A stretch of DNA of 64,000 nt from Aldehydirespirator sp965203575. Lineage in GTDB: Bacteria > Actinomycetota > Acidimicrobiia > Acidimicrobiales > Aldehydirespiratoraceae. The notes under the pieces were generated by a model, which was not told the origin of the DNA, searched no databases, and was given only the letters and a program-made list of their open reading frames with translations. The position numbers and the translations under genes are program-made. The stretch's first letter is position 1. The number at the start of each line of letters is the position of its first letter. The stretch covers positions 3,100,001-3,164,000 of the forward strand of contig OZ241894.1 in the NCBI GenBank assembly GCA_965203575.1, in the 5' to 3' direction. Positions 45,933 through 55,319 of the stretch are shown in pieces.

Positions 45933-48900
45933 ATGGCTGCCGACCCCGCACAGCCCCAGGGCCTCTACGACCCGCAGAACGAGCACGACGCCTGTGGCGT
46001 CAGCTTCGTGTGCAACATCAGCGGGAAGGCCTCCCACCGCGTGGTGGCTCTGGGCGTGCGGGCCCTGTGCAATCTCGAGCATCGGGGCGCATTGGGCGCC
46101 GACCCGCTCACCGGCGACGGCGCCGGCATCCTGATCCAGATACCGGATCGGTTCCTGCGCGACGTGGTGGACTACGAGCTCCCGCCCGCGGGCCAGTACG
46201 CCACCGGCATCGGGTTCCTGCCTCCCGCCCGGGATGACGCCGAGAAGGCGGCGGCGCAGGTGGAGCGCATCGTGCGGTCCGAGGGACTCCATGTGATCGG
46301 ATGGCGGGACGTCCCCGTCGACACCGCCGTCCTGGGCTCGGGCTCGCGGGCCGCGATGCCCAGCTTCCGTCAGGTGTTCATCGCCGGCGACGACCTCGCG
46401 GGCATCGATCTGGACCGGAGGGTCTACGTCGTGCGCAAGCGCATCGAGCACGAGATAGGCCCGGGGGGCGCCGGCTACGAGGCGGCCGAGGACGACGACG
46501 CGGCCATTGGCAACGCCGCACCGCCCCACACCGGCGTCTACTTCCCGAGCCTCAGCGCCCGGACGCTCGTCTACAAGGGGATGCTGATGTCCCGCCAGCT
46601 CACGTCGTTCTACGCCGATCTGCGCGACGAGCGGATCGAGAGCGCGCTGGCGCTCGTCCACTCCCGCTTCTCCACCAACACCTTCCCGTCGTGGCCGCTG
46701 GCCCACCCCTACCGGATGATCGCCCACAACGGCGAGATCAACACCATCGCCGGCAACCGCAACTGGATGCGGGCCCGTGAGACGCTGCTGTCGTCGCCGT
46801 CGCTGGAGGGCCTGGAGAGGGCCTTCCCCATCTGCACGCCGGGCGCCAGCGACACCGCCGGCTTCGACGAGGTGCTCGAACTCCTGACGCTGGGCGGCTA
46901 CTCGGTGGCCGAGGCGGTCCTGATGATGATCCCCGAGCCCTGGGAGCATCACGCCGAGATGGCCGCGGAGCGCAAGGCCTTCTACCAGTACCACGCCACA
47001 CGGATGGAGCCCTGGGACGGCCCGGCCTCGATCGCATTCACCGACGGGACCGTGATCGGAGCGGTTCTCGACCGCAACGGGCTTCGTCCCTCGCGCTACA
47101 TGGTCACCAGCGACGGTCTGGTGGTCATGGCGTCCGAGACCGGCGTGATCGACGTTCCCCAACCTTCGGTGGTCGAGAAGGGCCGCCTGCAGCCCGGGCG
47201 CATGTTCCTGATCGACACCGCCGAGGGCCGCATCGTGCGCGACGACGAGATCAAGGACCGCCTGGCCTCGGCCCGCCCCTACGGCCAGTGGCTGGACCAG
47301 AACCTGGTGCACCTCGACGATCTGCCCCGCCGGGAGCGGGAGCCGCCCAGAGGCCGAGCTCGCGAGGCCGTGGCCCGAGCGGCCCGTGAGCGCAGCGAAC
47401 AGGAGCGGGAGTCACACCGTGACGAGGGGTCGCTGATACAGCGCCAGCAGATGTTCGGCCACACCCACGAGGAGCACCGGCTGCTGCTGGCTCCCATGGC
47501 CATCGACGGCAAGGAAGCGTTGGGCTCGATGGGCACCGACACGCCGCCGGCGGTGCTGTCAGACCGGGCCCGGCCGATCTACGACTACTTCAAGCAGCTC
47601 TTCGCGCAGGTCACCAACCCGCCGCTGGACGCCATCCGGGAGGAGCTCGTCACCTCGCTGTACGCCCGGGTCGGCGGTGAGGGCAACCTCTTCGACCCGC
47701 AACCGGCGTCGTGCCGGACCGTTCACCTCGACAGCCCGGTCATCACCGACGAGGAGCTGGCCCGGCTGGTGGGCATTGACGGGCCGGGGGGTCTCGGGGA
47801 CTTCCATGCCGAGATCCTCAGCGCGTTGTACCCGGTCGCCGACGGAGGCGAGGGTCTGCTCCGCGCCCTGGACGGGCTGTGCGAGGCGGCCTCGGAGGCC
47901 ATAGCCGCTGGAGCCAACATCCTGGTGGTGTCCGACCGGGGCAGCGACGAGCGGATGGCGCCGATCCCGTCGCTGCTGGCCGTCTCCGCCGTGCACCAGC
48001 ACCTGGTGCGGGAGCGCACCCGCACCCGGGTGGGGCTGGTGTCGGAGTCCGGCGACGCCCGCGAGGTCCACCACCTCTGCCTCCATCTCGGCTACGGCGC
48101 CAACGCGGTCAACCCCTACCTGGCCTTCGAGACCATCACGCAGATGGTGTCGGAGGGACTCCACGGCCTGGACCCGTCGACGGGGGTCGAGGCCGCCCAC
48201 CGCAACTTCGTGAAGGCCGCCTGCGCCGGGATCCTCAAGGTGATGTCCAAGATGGGCATCTCCACGGTGGCCTCCTACACCGGCGCCCAGATATTCGAGG
48301 CCATCGGGCTGGGCCCCGAGCTGGTGGACAAGCACTTCACCGGAACGGCCAGCCGCCTGGGAGGCATCGGTCTGGACGAGATCGCGGCTGCGGTGGCGGT
48401 GCGCCACCGGCGGGCCTTCCCGGCGAACTCCACCCGGCGGGCCCACCGCACCATCGAGGCCGGCGGCGAGTACCAATGGCGGCGCGAGGGCGAGTACCAC
48501 CTGTTCAACCCCGAGACCGTGTTCAAGCTCCAGCACGCCACCCGCGAGCGCCGCTTCGACATCTTCTCCGAGTACACCCGGCGCGTCGACGACCAGTCCA
48601 GCCGTCTGGGCACCCTGAGAGGGCTGTTCCGGCTCCGCACCGGAGCGCGGCCACCGGTGCCGCTCGACGAGGTCGAGCCGGTCGCGGCGATCGTCAAGCG
48701 CTTCGCCACCGGCGCCATGAGCTACGGATCGATCTCCAAGGAAGCCCACGAGACCCTGGCCGTAGCCATGAACCGCATCGGGGGCAAGTCCAACACCGGC
48801 GAGGGCGGCGAGGACGCCGACCGCTACGTAAGAGACCCCAACGGCGACTTGAGGCGCAGCGCGGTCAAGCAGGCCGCGTCGGGACGCTTCGGCGTGACCA

Positions 48901-50618
48901 GCGAGTACCTGGTCAACGCGGACGACATCCAGATCAAGATGGCCCAGGGGGCCAAGCCCGGCGAGGGAGGCCAGCTGCCGGGCCACAAGGTCTATCCGTG
49001 GATAGCCAAGACCCGGCACTCAACGCCGGGGGTCGGCCTCATCTCGCCGCCGCCCCATCACGACATCTACTCCATCGAGGACCTGGCCCAGCTGATCCAC
49101 GACCTCAAGAACGCCAACCCCGCGGCCCGCATCCACGTCAAGCTGGTGGCCGAGGTGGGGGTGGGCACGGTGGCCGCCGGCGTGTCCAAGGCCCACGCCG
49201 ACGTGGTGCTCATCTCCGGCCACGACGGCGGCACCGGGGCGTCGCCGTTGACATCCATCAAGCACGCCGGCGCGCCCTGGGAGTTGGGACTGGCCGAGAC
49301 CCAGCAGACGCTGCTGCTCAACGACCTGAGGGACCGCATAGTCGTGCAGGTCGACGGCCAGCTAAAGACCGGCCGCGACGTGATGATCGCCGCGCTGCTG
49401 GGAGCCGAGGAGTTCGGCTTCGCCACCGCGCCCCTGGTGGTGATGGGCTGCGTGATGATGCGGGTGTGCCACCTCGACACCTGCCCGGTCGGCGTGGCCA
49501 CCCAGAACCCCGAGCTGCGCGAGAAGTTCTCGGGACAGCCCGAGTTCGTGGTCAACTTCTTCGAGTTCATCGCCACCGAGGTACGGGCCCTGCTGGCCGA
49601 GTTGGGCTTTCGCAGCATCGAGGAGGCGGTCGGCCAGGTGGAGATGCTCGACGTGGCCGACGCGGTCGAGCATTGGAAGGCGTCGGGGTTGGACCTCACG
49701 CCCATCCTGCACCTGCCGACCATCCCCGGAGATGCCGTGCGCCACCAGCGGGCGGAGCAGGACCACGGCCTCGACCGGGCCCTCGACCAGATGCTGATCC
49801 AGCTCGCCGAGGGCGCTCTGTCCGACAGCCGTCCGGTGACCATCGACATTCCCATCCGCAACACCAACCGCACGGTGGGCACGCTGCTCGGCAGCGAGGT
49901 CACCCAGCGCTACGGCGCGGCCGGCCTGCCGGACGACACCATCGTCGTGAACTTCACCGGCTCGGCCGGAACGTCCTTCGGGGCGTTCGTGCCCCGGGGC
50001 ATCACCCTGCGCCTCGAGGGCGACGCCAACGACTACGTCGGCAAGGGCCTGTCGGGCGGTCGCATCGTGGTGCGCCCGCCGGCCGACGCCAACTTCGCGG
50101 CCGAGCGCAACGTCATCGCGGGCAACGTCATCGGCTACGGCGCCACGTCGGGCGAGATGTATCTGCGGGGCTTGGTGGGGGAGCGGTTCTGCGTGCGCAA
50201 CTCCGGGGCCGTCGCGGTGGTCGAGGGCGTCGGCGACCACGGGTGCGAGTACATGACCGGCGGGCGGACGGTGGTCCTGGGCCCGGTGGGCCGCAATTTC
50301 GCGGCCGGAATGTCGGGCGGTGTCGCCTTCGTCTACGACCCCGGCGGCAAGCTGCCGGTGCGGGTGAATCCCGAGATGGTGGAGCTGGAGGAGCTCGACG
50401 GCGAGGACTTCGTGTGGCTGCGGCACCGGGTGGAGCGCCATCGCCACGAGACCGGCAGCGAGGTGGCTGCCCGGCTGCTCGGCGACTGGGCCTCGGCCTC
50501 GAAGAAGTTCGTCAAGGTGATGCCCGTCGACTACAAGCGGGTGCTTCGGGCGGCCGAGCAGGCCCGGGCCTCCGGCACCGACGAGGTGGCCGCGGTGATG
50601 GCCGCGGCCCACGGGTGA
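45933..50618 (+). CDS. gltB: Glutamate synthase, large subunit
   Basis: A 1561-residue enzyme that makes glutamate from glutamine and 2-oxoglutarate. The amidotransferase nucleophile is C21 (NEHDACGVSFVCNI), after a 20-residue propeptide. The FMN domain has VLISGHDGGTGASPL and the 3Fe-4S cluster CVMMRVCHLDTCP. The C-terminal GXGXG domain ends the protein. Between the amidotransferase and central domains, residues about 473-493 (RGRAREAVARAARERSEQER) are encoded by a copy of the dispersed repeat, replacing or extending the normal linker. GAGGAG precedes the ATG. gltD follows after three bases. Confidence 0.97.
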   Translation: MAADPAQPQGLYDPQNEHDACGVSFVCNISGKASHRVVALGVRALCNLEHRGALGADPLTGDGAGILIQIPDRFLRDVVDYELPPAGQYATGIGFLPPARDDAEKAAAQVERIVRSEGLHVIGWRDVPVDTAVLGSGSRAAMPSFRQVFIAGDDLAGIDLDRRVYVVRKRIEHEIGPGGAGYEAAEDDDAAIGNAAPPHTGVYFPSLSARTLVYKGMLMSRQLTSFYADLRDERIESALALVHSRFSTNTFPSWPLAHPYRMIAHNGEINTIAGNRNWMRARETLLSSPSLEGLERAFPICTPGASDTAGFDEVLELLTLGGYSVAEAVLMMIPEPWEHHAEMAAERKAFYQYHATRMEPWDGPASIAFTDGTVIGAVLDRNGLRPSRYMVTSDGLVVMASETGVIDVPQPSVVEKGRLQPGRMFLIDTAEGRIVRDDEIKDRLASARPYGQWLDQNLVHLDDLPRREREPPRGRAREAVARAARERSEQERESHRDEGSLIQRQQMFGHTHEEHRLLLAPMAIDGKEALGSMGTDTPPAVLSDRARPIYDYFKQLFAQVTNPPLDAIREELVTSLYARVGGEGNLFDPQPASCRTVHLDSPVITDEELARLVGIDGPGGLGDFHAEILSALYPVADGGEGLLRALDGLCEAASEAIAAGANILVVSDRGSDERMAPIPSLLAVSAVHQHLVRERTRTRVGLVSESGDAREVHHLCLHLGYGANAVNPYLAFETITQMVSEGLHGLDPSTGVEAAHRNFVKAACAGILKVMSKMGISTVASYTGAQIFEAIGLGPELVDKHFTGTASRLGGIGLDEIAAAVAVRHRRAFPANSTRRAHRTIEAGGEYQWRREGEYHLFNPETVFKLQHATRERRFDIFSEYTRRVDDQSSRLGTLRGLFRLRTGARPPVPLDEVEPVAAIVKRFATGAMSYGSISKEAHETLAVAMNRIGGKSNTGEGGEDADRYVRDPNGDLRRSAVKQAASGRFGVTSEYLVNADDIQIKMAQGAKPGEGGQLPGHKVYPWIAKTRHSTPGVGLISPPPHHDIYSIEDLAQLIHDLKNANPAARIHVKLVAEVGVGTVAAGVSKAHADVVLISGHDGGTGASPLTSIKHAGAPWELGLAETQQTLLLNDLRDRIVVQVDGQLKTGRDVMIAALLGAEEFGFATAPLVVMGCVMMRVCHLDTCPVGVATQNPELREKFSGQPEFVVNFFEFIATEVRALLAELGFRSIEEAVGQVEMLDVADAVEHWKASGLDLTPILHLPTIPGDAVRHQRAEQDHGLDRALDQMLIQLAEGALSDSRPVTIDIPIRNTNRTVGTLLGSEVTQRYGAAGLPDDTIVVNFTGSAGTSFGAFVPRGITLRLEGDANDYVGKGLSGGRIVVRPPADANFAAERNVIAGNVIGYGATSGEMYLRGLVGERFCVRNSGAVAVVEGVGDHGCEYMTGGRTVVLGPVGRNFAAGMSGGVAFVYDPGGKLPVRVNPEMVELEELDGEDFVWLRHRVERHRHETGSEVAARLLGDWASASKKFVKVMPVDYKRVLRAAEQARASGTDEVAAVMAAAHG
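47350..47410 (+). repeat. Dispersed repeat family, copy 4, inside gltB
   Basis: A 61-bp copy with both modules: GAGGCCGAG, a short middle, then GGCCCGAGCGGCCCGTGAGC and GCAGCGAACAGGAGCGGGA. It keeps the gltB frame open and adds an Arg/Glu/Ala-rich helix. Its middle section is shorter than in copies 1 and 2. Confidence 0.85.
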
Positions 50619-50621
50619 GTC

Positions 50622-52085
50622 ATGGCTGATCCGCGGGGGTTCCTGACGCACACCCGGGAGCTTCCGACCCGCCGGCCGGTGCCGGTACGGCTGCGCGACT
50701 GGCGCGAGGTGTACGAGCACTTCCCGGCGGACAAGCTCCGGCAGCAGGCATCGCGCTGCATGGACTGCGGGATCCCGTTCTGCAACAGCGGCTGCCCGCT
50801 CGGCAACCTGATCCCCGACTGGAACGACCTGGTGTACCGGAAGCACTGGCGGCGGGCCATCGAGCGCCTGCACGCCACCAACAACTTCCCCGAGTTCACC
50901 GGCCGGTTGTGCCCCGCGCCGTGCGAGGCGGCCTGCGTCCTGGGCATCCACGAGCCTCCGGTCACGATCAAGCAGGTCGAGGTGGAGATAGTCGATCGGG
51001 CTTGGGCCGAGGGCTGGATCGTGCCCCAGCCCCCTGCGGTCCGCACCAACCGCAGCGTGGCCGTGGTGGGGTCGGGGCCGGCCGGGCTGGCCGCGGCCCA
51101 GCAGCTGACCAGAGCCGGCCACGAAGTGGTCGTGTTCGAGCGGGCCGACCGGATCGGCGGTCTGCTCCGATACGGCATCCCCGAGTTCAAGATGGAGAAG
51201 CGCCATCTGGACCGCCGCCTGGCCCAGATGGAGGCCGAGGGAACCGGATTCCGAGCGGGTGTGGACGTCGGCTCCGACGTGACCGCCGAGGAGCTGCAGG
51301 ACTCCTTCGATGCGGTGGTGCTGGCGTGCGGGGCCACGGCCTGGCGCGATCTTCCCATCCCGGGCAGGGAGCTGCGGGGCGTGTACCAGGCCATGGAGTA
51401 CCTGCCGCTGGCCAACCGGGTTCAGGAGGGCGACCTCGACTCCTCGCCCATCACCGCGGAGGGCAAGCGGGTGGTGATCATCGGCGGGGGCGACACCGGG
51501 GCCGACTGCCTGGGGACTGCCCACCGCCAGCGGGCCGCTTCGATCCGGCAGTTCGAGATCATGCCCCGCCCGCCCGACGAGCGTCCCGACGCCAACCCGT
51601 GGCCGACATGGCCCATGATCTACCGGGTGTCCTCGGCCCACGAGGAGGGCGGCGAGCGCGACTACGCCATCAACACCACCGAGTTCGTAGGCGACGGCGA
51701 CGGCAACCTGGCCGCGCTGGCCACGATCCGGGTCGAGCAGTCGTTCCAGGACGGCCGGATGCAGTTCGATCCGATTCCGGGGACCGAGGAGGAGATTCCC
51801 GCGGAGATGGTCCTGCTGGCCATGGGCTTCACAGGTCCGGAGCGGGGCCCGCTGATCGAGCAGTTCGGTGTGGAGCTGGACGCCCGGGGCAACGTGGCCC
51901 GCGACGAGAATTGGGCCACCAGCGTCGAGGGCACCTATGTGTGCGGCGACATGGGACGGGGCCAGAGCCTCATCGTGTGGGCCATAGCCGAGGGCCGAGC
52001 CTGCGCGGCGGCGGTGGACGCCTACCTGACCGGCTCGACCGACCTGCCTGCGGTGGTCACCCCTGCTTCGATGCCGTTGAGGTAG
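50622..52085 (+). CDS. gltD: Glutamate synthase, small subunit
   Basis: A 487-residue FAD/NAD(P)H-binding subunit that passes electrons to GltB. The N-terminal iron-sulphur ligands are in CMDCGIPFCNSGCPLGN and CPAPCEAAC. FAD binding shows VVGSGPAGLAAAQQL; the NADPH site is VVIIGGGDTGADCLG; the C-terminal YVCGDMGRGQSLIVWAIAEG closes the FAD site. It lies three bases after gltB, forming the usual operon. The gene converges on the sortase gene 40 bases away. Confidence 0.97.
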   Translation: MADPRGFLTHTRELPTRRPVPVRLRDWREVYEHFPADKLRQQASRCMDCGIPFCNSGCPLGNLIPDWNDLVYRKHWRRAIERLHATNNFPEFTGRLCPAPCEAACVLGIHEPPVTIKQVEVEIVDRAWAEGWIVPQPPAVRTNRSVAVVGSGPAGLAAAQQLTRAGHEVVVFERADRIGGLLRYGIPEFKMEKRHLDRRLAQMEAEGTGFRAGVDVGSDVTAEELQDSFDAVVLACGATAWRDLPIPGRELRGVYQAMEYLPLANRVQEGDLDSSPITAEGKRVVIIGGGDTGADCLGTAHRQRAASIRQFEIMPRPPDERPDANPWPTWPMIYRVSSAHEEGGERDYAINTTEFVGDGDGNLAALATIRVEQSFQDGRMQFDPIPGTEEEIPAEMVLLAMGFTGPERGPLIEQFGVELDARGNVARDENWATSVEGTYVCGDMGRGQSLIVWAIAEGRACAAAVDAYLTGSTDLPAVVTPASMPLR

Positions 52086-52124
52086 AGACGTGTGGGTCGG
52101 ATGCTCCTTGAGGGGGCGAGGAGA

Positions 52125-53012
52125 TCAGGCCAGCGAGGCGAAGACGATGACGTTCTCCTCGTAGGTCCTTACGCCGAAATCGAAGTCGCCGCCGCATGTG
52201 ACCAGCCTCAGCGTCGGCTGTTCGGTGGGTCCGTAGACCGCGTCGGTGGGGAATTCGTCCTTGTCGTGGCTCTCCAGGAAGTCGACGACGTAGCTGACGG
52301 TCGACCCGTCCACCCGGTCGATGTGGATCTGGTCGCCGGCCTTCATATACCGCAGGTCGAAGAACACGGCCGGCCCTTCCTCCTGGGAGTCCACATGGCC
52401 GAGGATCACGGCCGGTCCCGTCTCGCCCGGCTCTGGGCCGCCCAGCCACCAGCCCGCCTCGTCGGGGTCCTCCGGTATCTCGATCGATCCGTCGTCTTGA
52501 AGACCGAGGGGGATGATCGACGCCTCCACGCCGAGTCTCGGGATGCGGATGACGGCGGGGTTGGGCGCCTGCATCCGGGCGTCGTTGACCGCGTCGAGGC
52601 TCAGGTGGTCCGCCAGCGGCGAGTAGTCCCACGACGCCGCGGCGATGCCGGCACCGGCGGCGGTGGTGACGGGGGTTAGGGCGGGTTCAGCGACCGAGGC
52701 TGACGGCTCCACCGCGATGAGTGTCGTTCCTGCGGTTGTCGTCGGCGCTTCTGTGTCGGTCGTCTCTGTGTCGGTGGTCGACGTGTCCGCCGCGACCACC
52801 GGTGCTTCTGTCGCCACCGTCGGCGTCGATTCTGGGGCGGCCGTCGCCGGGTCCAGGGCCGGTGTGTCGCTCGAAGTCGTCGACGTTGAACTGGCGGGTG
52901 CCGGTACGACTACGCGCGCAGGGTCTGAGCTGCAGGACGCGACTGCGGCAGCGGCGATGAGAGCCGCTGCCGCAGTCCAGAGTCTTGCCGCTGTGGGCCT
53001 GGTGTTCGCCAT
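52125..53012 (-). CDS. Class F sortase, predicted lipoprotein
   Basis: A 295-residue transpeptidase that should attach surface proteins to the cell wall. The N-terminus has a signal peptide ending AAAAVASC, which fits a lipobox. A long Thr/Ser/Ala-rich spacer (about 35-125) leads to the catalytic domain with H in VILGHVDSQ, the nucleophile C in LRLVTCGGDFDF and R in GVRTYEEN. The pattern is that of class F. Two downstream-oriented neighbours (53044-53640 and 53872-54441) carry identical sorting-like tails, so they are the likely substrates. A remnant of a second copy lies at 53765-53840. Confidence 0.85.
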   Translation of the reverse strand: MANTRPTAARLWTAAAALIAAAAVASCSSDPARVVVPAPASSTSTTSSDTPALDPATAAPESTPTVATEAPVVAADTSTTDTETTDTEAPTTTAGTTLIAVEPSASVAEPALTPVTTAAGAGIAAASWDYSPLADHLSLDAVNDARMQAPNPAVIRIPRLGVEASIIPLGLQDDGSIEIPEDPDEAGWWLGGPEPGETGPAVILGHVDSQEEGPAVFFDLRYMKAGDQIHIDRVDGSTVSYVVDFLESHDKDEFPTDAVYGPTEQPTLRLVTCGGDFDFGVRTYEENVIVFASLA

Positions 53013-53043
53013 GAACTCCCGCCCCTAGCGGGTTGGTTGTCTG

Positions 53044-53640
53044 TCAGGCGTGACGCCGAGTGGCGAGCGCAGCCCCGCCGAGCAGGACCACTGCCGCCAG
53101 GGTTGCGGCCAGCGGGACGGCGACGCTGTTGCCGTCGGATCCGGCCATGCCGCCGAAGCCGGTCTCAGCTGCACCCTCCGGAGCCATGTCGTCGCCCATG
53201 TCATCGCCCATGTCCTCTGCGATGAAGAGCACTGGAGCAGCGCTGTCCTCAGTGCTACCGGCATCGCCCGCGCCGAACGCGAAGTTCGCCGGGACATCGT
53301 GGGTGATCTCGACGGTGAAGGTGCCATCGCCGCCCACAACGATAGGCGCGCCGAGAGGTGCGAGGATGCAGTCGTTCTGACCCATGCCCTCCAAAGCGGC
53401 CACGATCGCGTCGGTTGACGACGCGGTCGTGAGTTGCTCGCCGGGGACGGTGCAGGGCACGATGAAGATCGGGCTTGCACTCCAGCCCGATCCGGTGAGC
53501 GTGAACGTGTACGTTCCTGGGCCGGGCACAGCGGGCGGGTCTGCTGTGAGCAACGGCCCGTCCTGAGCCGAGGCCTGGCTGGTCAGCACAAACAGGGCCA
53601 ACACGCTCACGATGGCTGTCAGTGCCATGATTCTCTTCAT
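53044..53640 (-). CDS. Secreted surface protein with sortase-type tail (copy A)
   Basis: A 198-residue exported protein. It has a signal peptide (MKRIMALTAIVSVLALFVL, cut near SAQA) and a domain with TFTLTGSGWSASP and two cysteines. The tail has an acidic DDMGDDMAPEG stretch, AETGFGG, a hydrophobic segment VAVPLAATLAAVVLLGGAAL and ATRRHA. The tail resembles a sorting signal in which AETG replaces LPXTG. It is a paralogue of 53872-54441. The sortase starts 31 bases downstream. GAAAGGA precedes the ATG. The Ig-like fold is a guess; the function is unknown. Confidence 0.8.
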   Translation of the reverse strand: MKRIMALTAIVSVLALFVLTSQASAQDGPLLTADPPAVPGPGTYTFTLTGSGWSASPIFIVPCTVPGEQLTTASSTDAIVAALEGMGQNDCILAPLGAPIVVGGDGTFTVEITHDVPANFAFGAGDAGSTEDSAAPVLFIAEDMGDDMGDDMAPEGAAETGFGGMAGSDGNSVAVPLAATLAAVVLLGGAALATRRHA

Positions 53641-53733
53641 CGGTTCTGTCCTTTCGTGGAGCTAGCAGCTCTACCTGTACCTATACAGCTCCGTTGCACG
53701 CGCGGTAAGCACACGCAACCGCAACTGCGGGCG

Positions 53734-53739
53734 ATTATA
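53734..53739 (-). promoter_or_regulatory. -10 box for surface protein copy A
   Basis: On the leftward strand TATAAT lies about 95 bases before the ATG at 53640. A matching TATACT sits at the same place before copy B, and the sequences between promoter and gene are related, so each paralogue has kept its own promoter and leader. Confidence 0.55.
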
Positions 53740-53764
53740 CACACGCGGGCCCCTCCCGGGTGAG

Positions 53765-53840
53765 GAAACGCGACTGCGGCAGCGAACGTGAAAGCCGCTG
53801 CCGCAGTCCGCTGTGTTGCCGCTCAGGGCTGGGCGCTCAT
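53765..53840 (-). pseudogene. Remnant of a second sortase gene, 5' end
   Basis: The leftward ATG at 53840 begins ATGAGCGCCCAGCCC and reaches a TGA at codon 6. The following bases (GACTGCGGCAGCGGC and onward) match the start of the intact class F sortase gene at 53012-52940. Only the first 75 or so bases survive. The layout surface protein, sortase remnant, surface protein, sortase shows a tandem duplication in which one sortase was lost. Confidence 0.7.
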
Positions 53841-53871
53841 GAAGAACTCCCGGCCCGAGCGGATTGTCCGT

Positions 53872-54441
53872 TCAGGCGTTGCGCCGAGTGACGAGCGCAG
53901 CCCCGCCGAGCAGGGTCACTGCGGCGACGGTCGCGGCCAGCGGGACGGCGACGCTGTTGCCGTCGGATCCGGCGGTACCGCCGAAGCCGGTCTCGGCGCC
54001 GCCTTCAGGAGCCATGTCGTCACCCATGTCGTCCATCGGCTCTCCGACCTTGACGACGACGAGGGCGGCAGCCGAGGGTTCCGCGGTGAACACCAGTATC
54101 ACGAGCCCTTCGGCCGGAACGCTGACGGTCTTCGACGTCGAGAATGACCCTCCCGGTGCTGAGACCGTTGCGCCCATGTCTTGAATGAGGCTGGGGCAGC
54201 TCGCGAGGGTCGTCGCCTGATCCAGGGCGGCAGGCGCGACGCCTCCGAAGCCCGGGCACGCTGTGATTGCGGGGTCTGCTTGCCAGCCGCTGCCAGAGAT
54301 CGTCACCGTGTGTTCGCCCGCCGCGCTGACGTACTCCGGGTCGGCCGTCGCCGTCGGTGCGCCCTGGGCGCCTGCCTGGGCCGTCAGTGCAAACAGGGCC
54401 AACAAGGTTACCGAGGCCGTCAGTGCCATGATCTTCTTCAT
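53872..54441 (-). CDS. Secreted surface protein with sortase-type tail (copy B)
   Basis: A 189-residue paralogue of the protein at 53044-53640. It has a signal peptide (MKKIMALTASVTLLALFAL, cut near AGAQG), a domain with TVTISGSGWQADPAITACPG, and an acidic DDMGDDMAPEG. The same tail follows: AETGFGG, VAVPLAATVAAVTLLGGAAL and VTRRNA. The middle parts of the two proteins differ strongly while the tails are nearly identical, which suggests selection for sortase recognition or gene conversion at the 3' ends. GAAAGGA precedes the ATG. Confidence 0.8.
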   Translation of the reverse strand: MKKIMALTASVTLLALFALTAQAGAQGAPTATADPEYVSAAGEHTVTISGSGWQADPAITACPGFGGVAPAALDQATTLASCPSLIQDMGATVSAPGGSFSTSKTVSVPAEGLVILVFTAEPSAAALVVVKVGEPMDDMGDDMAPEGGAETGFGGTAGSDGNSVAVPLAATVAAVTLLGGAALVTRRNA

Positions 54442-54551
54442 CTGGTCTGTCCTTTCGTGGAGCTAGCAGCGCTCGGCTAGCAGCTCTCCTTGTGCCATTT
54501 GGAAGCCCCATTGGCACGCACCCGCAGGCGCACGCCACCGAAACCGCGGGC

Positions 54552-54557
54552 AGTATA
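54552..54557 (-). promoter_or_regulatory. -10 box for surface protein copy B
   Basis: Leftward TATACT lies about 110 bases before the ATG at 54441, in a context (GTGTATACTGCCCGCGGTTTC) related to the promoter of copy A. Confidence 0.5.
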
Positions 54558-54559
54558 CA

Positions 54560-55319
54560 CATTGGCTGTCGGCGGCCTCAGTGCATGACCACGGCCGGAC
54601 GCGACGGAGCCCCGAGTAGCCTCCCGGCTTGCGCCGCTCAACTTCTCGGGGCCCCGATTGCGCCTATCCACCGACCGCCTAATCCCGCCGGATTCTGCGG
54701 TGCTCCGGGACACATCCCCGTATCCGGTTCTGTGCCCTGACCCCCGCCCCGGACGGCTCCGTGGCGTTGGCCTGAATCACCCGGCGGTACCCGTCGGCAC
54801 CTCCTGAGACTCCGGTTCTCCCCGTTCCCCGTCGGGATCGGACTCGACCCGGTGCCTCGGCGACACCCTCACCTTGAGGCGTATTCCGGTGACTCCCTCG
54901 CTCACCCGGCGGTGTGCTCGGTTGTCGCCGGGCCTCCCGGCGAGGTGATCCTCCTCCGATCTTGCTGTCACCCTCCCCCGTCGGGGATTCCTACCGCTCG
55001 CTCGGAGGCGAACCTCCGTGTCCCCGGCTGACCCACCGGCTCCTGCGAACCGGTCTGGCTGGCTGGGTGTCCTCTGCGGACCGCTCCATCGACTCCGCTC
55101 CGCTGCTTCGGGCCGAGGCCCTCGACTGCTGATCCAGTGTCTCCGTCGCTGCTCACTTCGGACGCTGCGCATCTTGGGGGGTCCGCTCCGGGTTGTCAAC
55201 CCGAAAACGCGAAATCCCCATCGAAATCCCGAGCATTTTCGAGAAATCCCCAAGCAGCGCCCGGTTATGCACAGTGCGGTCACAGCCTGGCGTCGATTCG
55301 GGGGCTCCGAACGGTCCGA
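54560..55319 (-). other. Long GC-rich intergenic region, possible structured RNA
   Basis: About 760 bases between glpQ and surface protein copy B. The leftward strand is rich in GGA and GAG purine runs with many local inverted repeats, such as ACGGAGGTTCGCCTCCGAG and CGGGAGGCCCGGC. A 168-codon leftward frame exists, but its Arg/Ser/Gly mix looks non-coding. I checked by eye for RNase P, SRP and cobalamin riboswitch landmarks and found none. It may be a structured non-coding RNA transcribed leftwards, or decayed sequence. Confidence 0.35.

Noticed and set aside
54777..55283. A 168-residue leftward frame
   Set aside because: Rich in Arg, Ser and Gly, no domain, no clear ribosome-binding site; better seen as part of the unexplained GC-rich region.
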